DNA of 64,000 bases from Cyclobacteriaceae bacterium. Its GTDB lineage: Bacteria; Bacteroidota; Bacteroidia; Cytophagales; Cyclobacteriaceae. Where the stretch lies: contig JAPZUF010000010.1 of assembly GCA_027533395.1 (NCBI GenBank), positions 62,001 through 126,000 on the forward strand, read 5' to 3'. How positions within the stretch are numbered: position 1 is the first letter of the stretch; each line of letters starts with the position of its first letter. Below are positions 8,336 through 15,972 of this stretch, one piece after another. The notes beneath the pieces were generated by a model. The model saw only the letters and a program-made list of their open reading frames with translations, made no database searches and had not been told where the DNA came from. Position numbers and translations under genes: made by a program.

Positions 8336-8722
8336 ATGATAAAGAAAGAACACCAAACCTGGATAGAATCTGGCTACTTACTGTTTGCCCAAAAAGGACC
8401 GGATGCCTTAAAGGTAGAAGTGTTGGCTAAAGAAACCGGGGTGAGTAAATCTTCTTTCTATTATCATTTTGTTGATGTGTATACCTTCATCGATAAACTA
8501 CTGGCCTATCATGTTGAACAAGTTAAGCGTTTGTCGGAGGCGGAAAGGGCTTGTGAGCAGTTTGATCCTGCTGTGATTGATGTTATGTTAACGCACAAAG
8601 TTGATTTACTTTTTAACAGACAGGTGCGGGTTAACCGCGGAGAAAAACGTTACGAAGATTGTTTGCAAACGTGTCGCCAAGTGGCAGGTGATTCTTTTTT
8701 ACACTATGGAGTAAGGATTTAA
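8336..8722 (+). CDS. TetR/AcrR-family regulator, frameshifted (N-terminal 128 residues)
   Basis: Paralogue of the regulator at 1757-2299: same HTH (ALKVEVLAKETGVSKSSFYYHF, about 24-46) and same LLFNRQVRVN centre. The frame breaks after GDSF at a run of six T (8695-8700). In the next frame the homologous tail continues (see 8723-8880). One extra T would restore 181 residues against 180 in the intact paralogue. As written, the protein lacks the end of its ligand/dimer domain. An assembly indel, a real mutation or slippage are all possible. Confidence 0.75.
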   Translation: MIKKEHQTWIESGYLLFAQKGPDALKVEVLAKETGVSKSSFYYHFVDVYTFIDKLLAYHVEQVKRLSEAERACEQFDPAVIDVMLTHKVDLLFNRQVRVNRGEKRYEDCLQTCRQVAGDSFLHYGVRI

Positions 8723-8880
8723 ACTTATCCATCGATAAGCAACAATTGGCTTCTATCTATTACCTGGCCTTAGAGAATTTTTACCTGCGCATTACGTTCG
8801 AGAATTTTACCAAAGCGTGGCTTACGCAATACTTTGCAGAACTAAAAAAAGTGTTACACGAAATACAAGGAAGAAAATAA
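8723..8880 (+). pseudogene. Out-of-frame C-terminal remainder of the TetR-family gene
   Basis: Read one frame over from 8701, this encodes LWSKDLN and then YLALENFYLRI and WLTQYFAELK, matching VWIKELN, SLALENFFLQI and WLSQYFKNLK of the intact paralogue, and ends at TAA 8878-8880. No start codon of its own is apparent, so it is the tail of the preceding ORF. Confidence 0.75.
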
Positions 8881-8992
8881 AAACATGAACGCACTTTTTG
8901 CCGAAGATCTTTTTGCTTGTACGCTTCCGACTATAAAAGTGAATTTAAATTCTACATTTTTCAGACAGTTTACCTATTCAACTGTACTGCTA

Positions 8993-9367
8993 ATGGAAAA
9001 TCAGGAAGTAAATCGCTCTACCGCTGTCAGCAACAAATTGCTTTTGTTTAAAGTGCTGATGGTAACGCTTACGCTAATTCTTGCTATTTATACGGGCATG
9101 GTGATACAAAAAGAAGGAATGAACTTCTTTACCATTTTTATAGAAAACATATTGGCTATTACTTGGAATGGTCAATTTCATTTTGATTTTATGTGCTATC
9201 TCTTGCTGTCGGGTGTGTGGATAATGTGGCGAGATAGATTTTCTTTTTCGAGTATGGGCATAGCGTGTGGCGCGATGGTTATAGGATTTATTTTTTTAGC
9301 GCCCTATGTGTTGTATTTAGTGGCGAAAGAAAACGGAAACTTTAAAAAAGTATTAACAGGCGATTAA
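8993..9367 (+). CDS. Small membrane protein, DUF2834-like
   Basis: 124 residues from the internal ATG at 8993; an in-frame ATG at 8885 would add 36 residues that do not look like the family. Three hydrophobic helices; the motif ITWNGQFHFDFMCYLLLSG followed by WIMWR resembles DUF2834-type proteins of Bacteroidota. It is the middle gene of the second TetR cassette, 9 bp before the esterase-like gene, so co-transcription is likely. Role unknown. Confidence 0.75.
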   Translation: MENQEVNRSTAVSNKLLLFKVLMVTLTLILAIYTGMVIQKEGMNFFTIFIENILAITWNGQFHFDFMCYLLLSGVWIMWRDRFSFSSMGIACGAMVIGFIFLAPYVLYLVAKENGNFKKVLTGD

Positions 9368-9376
9368 TATCATTTT

Positions 9377-10282
9377 ATGAAAACAATAAACAGCATTTTT
9401 ATTTTATTTTTTGTTAGTGGGCTTACTCTTTCGTGTTCTAAAGAAGAACAAGCTCCGGTTGTATATAATCAATACACCCCCACTAAAACCATAGCGTACA
9501 AGCAAGTGAGTGGAGTAGATCCTAATTTGTTATCGTTAGATGTGTATCACTTCGAAAACACGAGTATCAAAAAGCCGGTGGTTGTGTATGTGCATGGTGG
9601 GGCGTGGGCCATTGGCGATAAGGCTAACTCGATTGATAACAAAAGAAATTTATTTGAATCGGTTAACTATGTTTTTGTGAGTGTGAACTATAGGCTTAGT
9701 CCGGCTAATGAAGAGTTGGCAGCTGATCGCATTAAATTTCCGGTGCACAACAATGATGTAGCGGATGCAGTGAAATGGATTTTCGATAACATTGGGACAT
9801 ACGGAGGCGATGTGAATAAAATTGTTTTACTCGGCCACAGTGCCGGTGCGCATCTTGTTTCGCTTACAGGATTAAGTCAGCAATTTTTGCCTGCCCGTGG
9901 TATTGCGTTAACGCAACTAAAAGGTGTAGCGAGCATCGATACGGAAGGGTATGATGTGGAAGCACAAGTAAACGATAACAACCTTAACTACATCAATGCT
10001 TTTGGCACCAACGTGAATGATTTAGTGGCTGCCTCACCCGTGCAACAGATTGATAACACTAAAAACTATCCTCCGTTTTTTGTGGCCAAGCGTGGCTCTG
10101 TAACGCGCATTAACATTGCCGAAAATTTTATTGAGACTTTAACAGCTGCGGGTGTTTCGGTAAGCACTGTTACAGCCTCGCAGTACGACCACGAAGGCAT
10201 TAACGATGCCATTGGTGCACCTGGAGAAACAGCAGTAACAGAACCGCTGCTTGAGTTTTTAGAAAGTTGTTTCAACAACTAA
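9377..10282 (+). CDS. Alpha/beta-hydrolase lipoprotein (esterase, HSL/BD-FAE-like)
   Basis: 301 residues. Signal peptide with lipobox Cys at 20 (LTLSC). The oxyanion motif HGGAW is at 73-77 and the nucleophile elbow GHSAG at 153-157 puts catalytic Ser at 155; a late YDHEGIND supplies the candidate His. This pattern fits carboxylesterases and feruloyl-esterase-like enzymes anchored in the envelope. It follows the DUF2834-like gene by 9 bp and parallels the hydrolase at 2879-3862. Substrate unknown. Confidence 0.87.
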   Translation: MKTINSIFILFFVSGLTLSCSKEEQAPVVYNQYTPTKTIAYKQVSGVDPNLLSLDVYHFENTSIKKPVVVYVHGGAWAIGDKANSIDNKRNLFESVNYVFVSVNYRLSPANEELAADRIKFPVHNNDVADAVKWIFDNIGTYGGDVNKIVLLGHSAGAHLVSLTGLSQQFLPARGIALTQLKGVASIDTEGYDVEAQVNDNNLNYINAFGTNVNDLVAASPVQQIDNTKNYPPFFVAKRGSVTRINIAENFIETLTAAGVSVSTVTASQYDHEGINDAIGAPGETAVTEPLLEFLESCFNN

Positions 10283-10348
10283 GCATATAATTATTTTATT
10301 TCCGCCCGTTTTGTGGGGCTTGTTCGTCTAAGCTCAAAACAAAACGAA

Positions 10349-10942
10349 ATGAAAAAAATAATGCTTTTCGCAGGGCTGTTGGTAGCCATCACCTTGCTTT
10401 TCAATTTTACTACTGATCGTCAACCAGAGAAAGGTGCGTTAGAAAAATTATCGGGCACCTATGCCGACCCTGCTCCTTATGCTTATGGCAAGGCGTGGGG
10501 CAAAAGAGTGTTTACCTTCGATAAAGGAAAGTGGACACTTGTATTTACGTTGGGTTTAGATCCTGAACTAAACAACCAAGTGTTTACCTTTCGCACCTTT
10601 GGCACGTATAACGTGCAAGAAAAATCTAGCGTTGTGAAAGATGCTTTTAACGCAGTGTTTTACGAGGAGAAAAAATTTGTAACGCTTAAAACTAATGATG
10701 CAGGTCTGATACAAGCTTTCGGTTTTTCTGCATGCGATTTAACAAAAGATGTTGAGAAAGATATTTCTATAAATGGTTGTTCCGCTTGGAAATCTGTTGC
10801 TGCCTGCCCCGGAGATTACGGCTTGCTTGCGCTAGATAAAGCTGGTAAACTTTACTTTGGTAATCGCCCTGCTGATAACGACATGTGCTCGCCTGAGAAG
10901 AGACCAACGAGTCTTACACCAGCTGTTATCAAACAGAAGTAA
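10349..10942 (+). CDS. Exported protein of unknown family
   Basis: 197 residues from ATG 10349; a GTG at 10313 would add 12 residues ahead of a clear signal peptide, so the later start is preferred. After the leader (about 1-22) comes a soluble domain with YAYGKAWGKRVFTFDKGKWTL and four cysteines in the last third that could pair as disulfides. It looks like a conserved exported family I cannot name. A terminator follows directly. It may be the last gene of the second TetR cassette. Confidence 0.7.
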   Translation: MKKIMLFAGLLVAITLLFNFTTDRQPEKGALEKLSGTYADPAPYAYGKAWGKRVFTFDKGKWTLVFTLGLDPELNNQVFTFRTFGTYNVQEKSSVVKDAFNAVFYEEKKFVTLKTNDAGLIQAFGFSACDLTKDVEKDISINGCSAWKSVAACPGDYGLLALDKAGKLYFGNRPADNDMCSPEKRPTSLTPAVIKQK

Positions 10943-10952
10943 AGCGTACTAG

Positions 10953-10984
10953 AAAACCATCGCGAACGGTGGTTTTCCTTTTAC
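10953..10984 (+). terminator. Rho-independent terminator
   Basis: Stem AAAACCATC / GGTGGTTTT (one T-G pair) with loop GCGAAC, then CCTTTT. It closes the exported-protein gene at 10349-10942. Confidence 0.65.
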
Positions 10985-11020
10985 AACACAATCAATTGAA
11001 TTATTTTAAACACGAGTTAC

Positions 11021-11365
11021 ATGACAACTTCAGCCCTTGCGCATACTCTCATTAACCTTTGTAAAGATTTACAATTTGGTGAAGCGCGAAAAAAATTATT
11101 CAGCAGAAAAATTATTTCTACAGAAGCAGATGGTTCTGTACTAAAAGGTTTACGAGCTTTGAATGCCAAGCAAAAACAATGGCATGGTAGCATAGAAAAA
11201 ATACATGGTGTAAAACTATCGAAGCCGTTAATCAATGGAGATTTTTTTAGCATAGCATTTACCTGGGATGTAACTTACAAAGGCCAGCCAAGAGGAGGAT
11301 GGAAAGAAATAGGCATCTACCGCGTAAAGAAAAGTAAAATAATATCGGAACAATATTTTTATTGA
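11021..11365 (+). CDS. SnoaL-like (NTF2-fold) small protein
   Basis: 114 residues. The alpha+beta cone pattern, with AFTWDVTYKGQPRGGWKEIGIYRVKKSKIISEQYFY at the end (given here in pieces: AFTWDVTY, GGWKEIGIYRV, IISEQYFY), fits SnoaL/NTF2-like proteins. It ends 10 bp before the ECF sigma gene, so the two are likely one transcript. SnoaL domains are fused to the C-terminus of several ECF groups and modulate them; here the domain is a separate protein, which suggests a regulator of the adjacent sigma factor, though this is inference. Confidence 0.7.
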   Translation: MTTSALAHTLINLCKDLQFGEARKKLFSRKIISTEADGSVLKGLRALNAKQKQWHGSIEKIHGVKLSKPLINGDFFSIAFTWDVTYKGQPRGGWKEIGIYRVKKSKIISEQYFY

Positions 11366-11375
11366 GAGAAGCATT

Positions 11376-12218
11376 ATGCAAAACGAGAACGAACAAACAT
11401 TAAAGAGAGCCATGGCTGGCGACATCAATGCTTTTCAACAATTATTTGCTGTGTTTCAACCCCAACTAAAATCGTACTTATACAGATTGGTTACGGATAG
11501 AAACGATGCAGAGGATTTAGCACATGATACCTTTATTCGCGCTTTCGATAAACTATCTGGCTTTAAAGGAAATTCATCTTTTAAAACGTGGGTGTTTCAA
11601 ATTGCTACTAATTTGGCTTTAGATCATCAACGAAAATTTAAGCGGTGGTCTGTCGACACTAAACAAATTGCAAAAGAATTGGTGTTGAATAATAAAACCG
11701 TTCGCGATACACTTTGGCAAGCGGGGCAATCTTCTCCAGAGGGAACTTTTGACATTAACGACCACATCGACCACTGCTTTACTTGCATGGGCAAAACCTT
11801 GGCAATAGAAAAACAAGTTGTGTTGATATTGAAAGACATTTACGATTTCTCTATAAAAGAAATTGCCAGCATCATCGATAAATCGCAGGATGTAAGTAAA
11901 CACTTGTTGCAAGATGCGCGAAACACGATGGTAACTATTTTTGATCATCGCTGTGCGCTCATCAACAAAAACGGCATTTGTAATCAGTGTTCAGAGTTAA
12001 ATGGCATCTTCAACCCAAAGCAGAATCAGCAAGAAGTAATGAACCAACTCGATTTGGTGAAAGGTTCTAAAAAATACAACCGCGAAGAATTATTTGAGTT
12101 GCGTACTAAACTGATTAAAGCGGTAGATCCTGTGCGTGGTAAAGGAGCAGATTTGCAAGACTTGTTAATGAAATGCGACCGCATGGGCATGGGTGAGCTG
12201 CCCATACCACTCAATTAA
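11376..12218 (+). CDS. ECF-type RNA polymerase sigma factor with Cys-containing C-terminal extension
   Basis: 280 residues, about 100 longer than a minimal ECF factor. Sigma region 2 (about 15-85) has DRNDAEDLAHDTFIRAF; region 4 (about 135-190) has DIYDFSIKEIASIIDKSQDVSKHLL. The extension contains HRCALINKNGICNQCSELNG with three Cys and a His, a possible metal or redox site, and a helical end. The preceding SnoaL-like gene is 10 bp upstream. No anti-sigma factor of the FecR or zinc-binding kind is nearby. Confidence 0.9.
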   Translation: MQNENEQTLKRAMAGDINAFQQLFAVFQPQLKSYLYRLVTDRNDAEDLAHDTFIRAFDKLSGFKGNSSFKTWVFQIATNLALDHQRKFKRWSVDTKQIAKELVLNNKTVRDTLWQAGQSSPEGTFDINDHIDHCFTCMGKTLAIEKQVVLILKDIYDFSIKEIASIIDKSQDVSKHLLQDARNTMVTIFDHRCALINKNGICNQCSELNGIFNPKQNQQEVMNQLDLVKGSKKYNREELFELRTKLIKAVDPVRGKGADLQDLLMKCDRMGMGELPIPLN

Positions 12219-12279
12219 ACTAAAGCTGATACTACGTGTTGTAATAAAAGGATTCTGTTTGTTACTAACTACTAAAAGC

Positions 12280-13020
12280 ATGAGGTGTATAAGTACGGTA
12301 ATTTTATTATGGATAATAGCAACATGCTTAAGCACTCAGGCATTCAGTATGGGCGATTCAACCCGAAAGAGTTCGTGGTGGTTTGTGTATAAATACGGTT
12401 CTGTACGCGGTAATCTATCGCATTATAAAAATTGGGCAACAGCGGAAGGATTAAAAAACATTTCATCCTTTAGCAACAACAGAATGATTAGCATCGATAT
12501 CATACACAACAGAAACAAAATGGTGTATGCTATAAATACCGATTTTGAATTACGATCGTTCGGAACATCAGAACCTTATTTCTTTTCATTTACCTTTAGA
12601 AGTGGCTATACTTTTTTTGATAATGATCACGTTCAGATAAAGGCATTGGGCGGGTTAGGTTTAGGCTATGTGTTTATCAGATTTGAAAACGGTATGCCAA
12701 CTTCCTTACAAGATATTGCAACTAATTATACTGATCCTTTTGCAAGAGCTGCATTGTTTGTGTCGAGGTTTGAAGTGTTGACTTCTTATCGCTTAGCAAA
12801 ACTAAATCGACAGAATAGAAACTTTAGAGTAGAAATCAACACGATGCTGAATGCGGGTGTACAACCTGTTCTATCACATGGGGGTTGGAATTTCGGAGAG
12901 AATGAACCGGATATTGATGGCTCAAGGTTTGTTGGTCAGCGAGTTGACCTTCCTCAATTTTATAAAGCAAATTGGTTTATACAAGGGGGGATAAGCATTG
13001 TGTTTGCATCTAAGCAGTAA
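12280..13020 (+). CDS. Exported beta-barrel-like protein of unknown function
   Basis: 246 residues from ATG 12280; the upstream in-frame ATG at 12193 overlaps the sigma gene and precedes a clear signal peptide, so it is rejected. After the leader (to about residue 24) alternating hydrophobic strands with aromatic ends (FSFTFRSGYTFF, FIQGGISIVFA) suggest a small outer-membrane barrel. No family recognised. It begins 61 bp after the sigma factor gene. Confidence 0.65.
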   Translation: MRCISTVILLWIIATCLSTQAFSMGDSTRKSSWWFVYKYGSVRGNLSHYKNWATAEGLKNISSFSNNRMISIDIIHNRNKMVYAINTDFELRSFGTSEPYFFSFTFRSGYTFFDNDHVQIKALGGLGLGYVFIRFENGMPTSLQDIATNYTDPFARAALFVSRFEVLTSYRLAKLNRQNRNFRVEINTMLNAGVQPVLSHGGWNFGENEPDIDGSRFVGQRVDLPQFYKANWFIQGGISIVFASKQ

Positions 13021-13044
13021 AGATGATTCAATAACATATACAAT

Positions 13045-13275
13045 ATGAAAATTAAACAAGTAGTGAAGTCGCGAACTGTTGCTATAGTAGGAGGGATGCT
13101 CGCTGGTTTTGCTGTGTTGATTGTATTTGGAATTTATTTTCTGGAGGATACAACGTCAACAGAGGTACTTACTGCTGTAGCCATATGTTGCTCGCTCATC
13201 GCTATTTTTTTAAGCACAACTGAAAGCAAGCGAGTGAAAAAGGATGGGCGGGAGTGTAAAAGCACAAATAAATAG
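13045..13275 (+). CDS. Small two-helix membrane protein
   Basis: 76 residues with two hydrophobic helices (about 11-32 and 39-57) and a charged tail (KRVKKDGRECKSTNK). Its end overlaps the start of the next gene by 32 bp in another frame. No family recognised; being short, it is moderately supported by the membrane pattern and its position in the run. Confidence 0.5.
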   Translation: MKIKQVVKSRTVAIVGGMLAGFAVLIVFGIYFLEDTTSTEVLTAVAICCSLIAIFLSTTESKRVKKDGRECKSTNK

Positions 13276-13882
13276 GATAATTGTCGGAGCTATCAGCATA
13301 AACAAAGACAAGTTGGATAGTTTAAAAATATTTATTGAAAAATATACTTTTTTGCCCACCGAAGATTGGGCAAGAATTGCAGCATGTTTCGAATTCAAGA
13401 AAATTGAAAAAGAAACTATTCTATTAAAGGAGGGGCAAGTTTGCAGACATCTGTATTTTCTTGAAAAAGGATTGCTTCGCTATTATATAATCAAGGATGG
13501 AACCGAAACAACTAAATTTTTTACAGACGCACCCTATTGTTTTACGTCTCAAGTTTCTTTCACAGGTGAAATTCCTGCTAAAGAAAATATACAGGCCATA
13601 GAAGAATCATACTTGTATCAAATCACACTTTCTCAGGCTAATGAATTATTGCAATTAGATAGTTGGAATACATTTGTCCGCAAGCTGATACAAGAAGTTC
13701 AATTTTATACTGAGCAGATACTAGAAGAAATACAAACAGAAACGGCTGAGTTTAGGTACCTGAAGTTGATTGAGCAGAATCCCAAACTGCTGCAAAGAAT
13801 TCCTCTTAAATACCTTGCATCCTATTATGGTATAGCACCACAATCGTTAAGCAGAATCAGAAAAAAAGTAATGGGTCAATAG
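13244..13882 (+). CDS. Crp/Fnr-family transcriptional regulator
   Basis: 212 residues. A cyclic-nucleotide-binding-type barrel (about 40-130: LLKEGQVCRHLYFLEKGLLRYY) precedes a helical linker and a short HTH end (LKYLASYYGIAPQSLSRIRKK). The nucleotide-contact Arg/Ser pair of true CRP is not evident, and this Bacteroidota class often senses other signals. The start is uncertain: the ATG at 13244 overlaps the previous gene and no later ATG precedes the domain. A paralogue lies at 15335-15904. Confidence 0.85.
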   Translation: MGGSVKAQINRIIVGAISINKDKLDSLKIFIEKYTFLPTEDWARIAACFEFKKIEKETILLKEGQVCRHLYFLEKGLLRYYIIKDGTETTKFFTDAPYCFTSQVSFTGEIPAKENIQAIEESYLYQITLSQANELLQLDSWNTFVRKLIQEVQFYTEQILEEIQTETAEFRYLKLIEQNPKLLQRIPLKYLASYYGIAPQSLSRIRKKVMGQ

Positions 13883-13901
13883 CAGAAATTAACATAGGTG
13901 A

Positions 13902-13918
13902 AGTGTACAAAGTGTACA
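13902..13918 (+). promoter_or_regulatory. Direct repeat AGTGTACA x2 upstream of the SRPBCC gene
   Basis: AGTGTACA at 13902-13909 and 13911-13918, period 9, each containing the self-complementary TGTACA. It lies 38 bp before the next ATG. Candidate regulator site; the binding protein is unknown. Confidence 0.3.
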
Positions 13919-13955
13919 GCCTGATTGTTTTGCATCATCATTAAATAAAAATGAA

Positions 13956-14435
13956 ATGAAACAAAACATTTTGTACCTATTTATGGCAATTTCGATAACC
14001 GTACATGCACAAAAGAACAAGTTTTCTTTTAGCCACACAGAAACAACAACTGCAACTGCAGAGCAGATTTGGCAAATTTGGACAGACGTACCCAACTGGA
14101 AACAATGGGATAATGGTTTGCAAAATGCAGAACTACATGGAGAATTTAGTGTAGGAACAAAAGGTAAGTTAATCCCTGATAAAGGCCCTAAAGCAAGCTT
14201 TGTTATAACTCAATTTGAGCAAAATAAATCCTATACATTTAAAACCCGTATTCCATTTGGTTGGCTTGTGATTGAACGCACGTTAGTTGAAAATGAAGAG
14301 GATGTGAATTTCACCCATCATGTAGCCTTTACCGGATTGTTAAAGAAATTTTTTTACAAAAAATTGGGTAAGCGATATAAAGAGATGCTTCCGCAGGTAA
14401 TGAGAGAAATAAAAATCATCGCAGAAAAGAAGTGA
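13956..14435 (+). CDS. SRPBCC-fold protein with signal peptide
   Basis: 159 residues. The N-terminus is a signal-like leader ending HAQ (about 18). The rest fits a START/SRPBCC ligand-binding fold: ATAEQIWQIWTDVPNWKQWDNGLQ is the classic opening. Most SRPBCC proteins are cytoplasmic, so the leader is unusual. Its stop overlaps the GTG of the next gene (GTGA), implying coupling. Confidence 0.8.
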   Translation: MKQNILYLFMAISITVHAQKNKFSFSHTETTTATAEQIWQIWTDVPNWKQWDNGLQNAELHGEFSVGTKGKLIPDKGPKASFVITQFEQNKSYTFKTRIPFGWLVIERTLVENEEDVNFTHHVAFTGLLKKFFYKKLGKRYKEMLPQVMREIKIIAEKK

Positions 14436-14887
14436 AAGCATTTATAGCCATTCTTTTAACCTTGCTTTTTCATTTAAGTTTCGCACAAACCAACGAAGTT
14501 TTGAGTGCAAGAGGCAATGTAAGAGTAAGTTTTTTATTGTACCCCTTTACGCCACTTGTAACTGTTGAAGCTAGAGTATTTCATAAAGTGACTTTGCAAT
14601 TAGAGAGCAACTTTTCAACAACACATGGCATCAACATTAAGTTTTTTCAAAGTAATGATTTAAAAAAGTATTACTTTTTTACAGGACTTGCATTTGTTGA
14701 GAATAAATTATTGAGAGAAGATTTGCAAAATACTCTGTTGCCTTATGCAGGTGTGGGTTTTGCCAAACGATTCGGGAAAAGCAAGCAATGGACTTTCGAT
14801 AATCGCTTTGGAATAGGCAGAACAATTCAAGCGGATGAAAATGGTTTTTATCCTGTTATCAAATCAGGTGTAGGAAGAGTTTTTTAA
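14432..14887 (+). CDS. Exported protein, unknown, possibly small beta-barrel
   Basis: 151 residues from a GTG that overlaps the upstream stop by 4 bp. Signal peptide to about FAQ (19), then strand-like repeats ending in an aromatic F, as in outer-membrane proteins (FTGLAFVENK, YAGVGFAKRF, IKSGVGRVF). No family recognised. It sits in a tight three-gene unit with the SRPBCC protein and the membrane protein at 14894. Confidence 0.6.
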   Translation: MKAFIAILLTLLFHLSFAQTNEVLSARGNVRVSFLLYPFTPLVTVEARVFHKVTLQLESNFSTTHGINIKFFQSNDLKKYYFFTGLAFVENKLLREDLQNTLLPYAGVGFAKRFGKSKQWTFDNRFGIGRTIQADENGFYPVIKSGVGRVF

Positions 14888-14893
14888 GCAGCA

Positions 14894-15259
14894 ATGATGT
14901 TACTATTTATTTATGCAGCTAACATAATCGTAGCAGGATACATCGGGTTACTATCTTTATTCTTTAAACAAAAAGCATCTGAAACAATTTTTCAGAATGT
15001 TTATAAATCAACAGATGTTATTCGTTTGGTTGGAAGTTTATGGCTGAGCATCGCAATATTATCAGTGTTAGGGTTTTTCAATCCAGAAGTTTTCATACCT
15101 GTTTTGCTTTTGCAGTTTTTGTATAAAGGACTTTGGTTAATGATTGTTGCCTTGCCATGTATCTATTACAAAGAGCCATATCCAAAGGGTATGGCCTTTT
15201 TCTTTTTGGTATGGGTTATTATCATACCTATAGGTATATCTTGGCGATATCTTTTTTAA
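14894..15259 (+). CDS. Four-helix membrane protein of unknown function
   Basis: 121 residues with four hydrophobic segments (about 3-22, 42-60, 63-87 and 96-118). It starts 6 bp after the upstream stop, so it is likely co-transcribed with it. No family recognised. Confidence 0.65.
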   Translation: MMLLFIYAANIIVAGYIGLLSLFFKQKASETIFQNVYKSTDVIRLVGSLWLSIAILSVLGFFNPEVFIPVLLLQFLYKGLWLMIVALPCIYYKEPYPKGMAFFFLVWVIIIPIGISWRYLF

Positions 15260-15263
15260 TTAA

Positions 15264-15333
15264 CTTGAATAAATAGTTATATTCATTTTCTGAAAATCAG
15301 ACATTTAGTAAAAATCTTTTTACTTTATTCAAG
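15264..15333. promoter_or_regulatory. Nested inverted repeats upstream of the second Crp/Fnr-type gene
   Basis: Outer perfect arms CTTGAATAAA (15264-15273) and TTTATTCAAG (15324-15333), the latter ending one base before the ATG. Inside are two more dyads: ATTTTC-T-GAAAAT (15285-15297) and AGTAAAAA-TC-TTTTTACT (15307-15324). Candidate autoregulatory region. Confidence 0.45.
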
Positions 15334-15334
15334 A

Positions 15335-15904
15335 ATGATAGAAACCCTCAAACAGCACATCACGAATCGACTGGGCAAACTACCCGATAATGTAGAATTG
15401 GTTTTACCTCATTTCGAAGAATTAGTCGCTAAGAAAGGAACTCTTCTATTACAACCGGGCGAAGTTTGTAAATATGTTTACTTTATAGTAGAAGGTTGTT
15501 TGCAAGTATATGTGGTTGATAAAAACGGAAACGAATCTACCCGCGAATTTTATGTAGAAGAACAATGGACAACCGATATTTTCGGATTTCAAAATCAAAT
15601 TCCATCATCAGAATACATTCGTTGTGTTGAGTCGTGCAAACTTTTACGCATTCACTTTACTAGTTTTCAACAACTCACTGCTGCTGTTCCGCAGTTTGCT
15701 GCTATCTATAAGCAGATTTTAGAAGTATCGTATAACAACACTGTTTACCGCGTTAACACGTTAACCAGTTTAGATGCATTAGATAGAATTAAATGGCTGA
15801 TGGATCATAAACCAAAAATCATGAGCAGGCTATCGAGCAAACTCATAGCATCCTATCTAGGAATCAGTGCCGAAACACTTACACGATTAAAATCAAAAAT
15901 TTAA
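15335..15904 (+). CDS. Crp/Fnr-family transcriptional regulator
   Basis: 189 residues. cNMP-binding-type domain (about 18-115: LLLQPGEVCKYVYFIVEGCLQVYVV) and C-terminal HTH (KLIASYLGISAETLTRLKSK). Shorter than CRP because the wing is missing, a form common in Bacteroidota. Preceded by nested dyads and followed within 4 bp by an Fnr-box-like palindrome, which hints that it controls itself and the YCII/DoxX genes downstream. The signal is unknown. Confidence 0.88.
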   Translation: MIETLKQHITNRLGKLPDNVELVLPHFEELVAKKGTLLLQPGEVCKYVYFIVEGCLQVYVVDKNGNESTREFYVEEQWTTDIFGFQNQIPSSEYIRCVESCKLLRIHFTSFQQLTAAVPQFAAIYKQILEVSYNNTVYRVNTLTSLDALDRIKWLMDHKPKIMSRLSSKLIASYLGISAETLTRLKSKI

Positions 15905-15907
15905 AGT

Positions 15908-15923
15908 CTTGACATATGTCAAG
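15908..15923. promoter_or_regulatory. Fnr-box-like perfect palindrome
   Basis: CTTGACATATGTCAAG is a perfect 16-bp palindrome containing TTGAC-N4-GTCAA, very close to the Crp/Fnr-type box TTGAT-N4-ATCAA. It lies between the Crp/Fnr gene and the YCII gene, 49 bp before the latter's ATG. Confidence 0.5.
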
Positions 15924-15972
15924 CGTTTTCTTTTTGCCTTGTTAGAATTTTGTCTCAACAAATTCACAAAGC

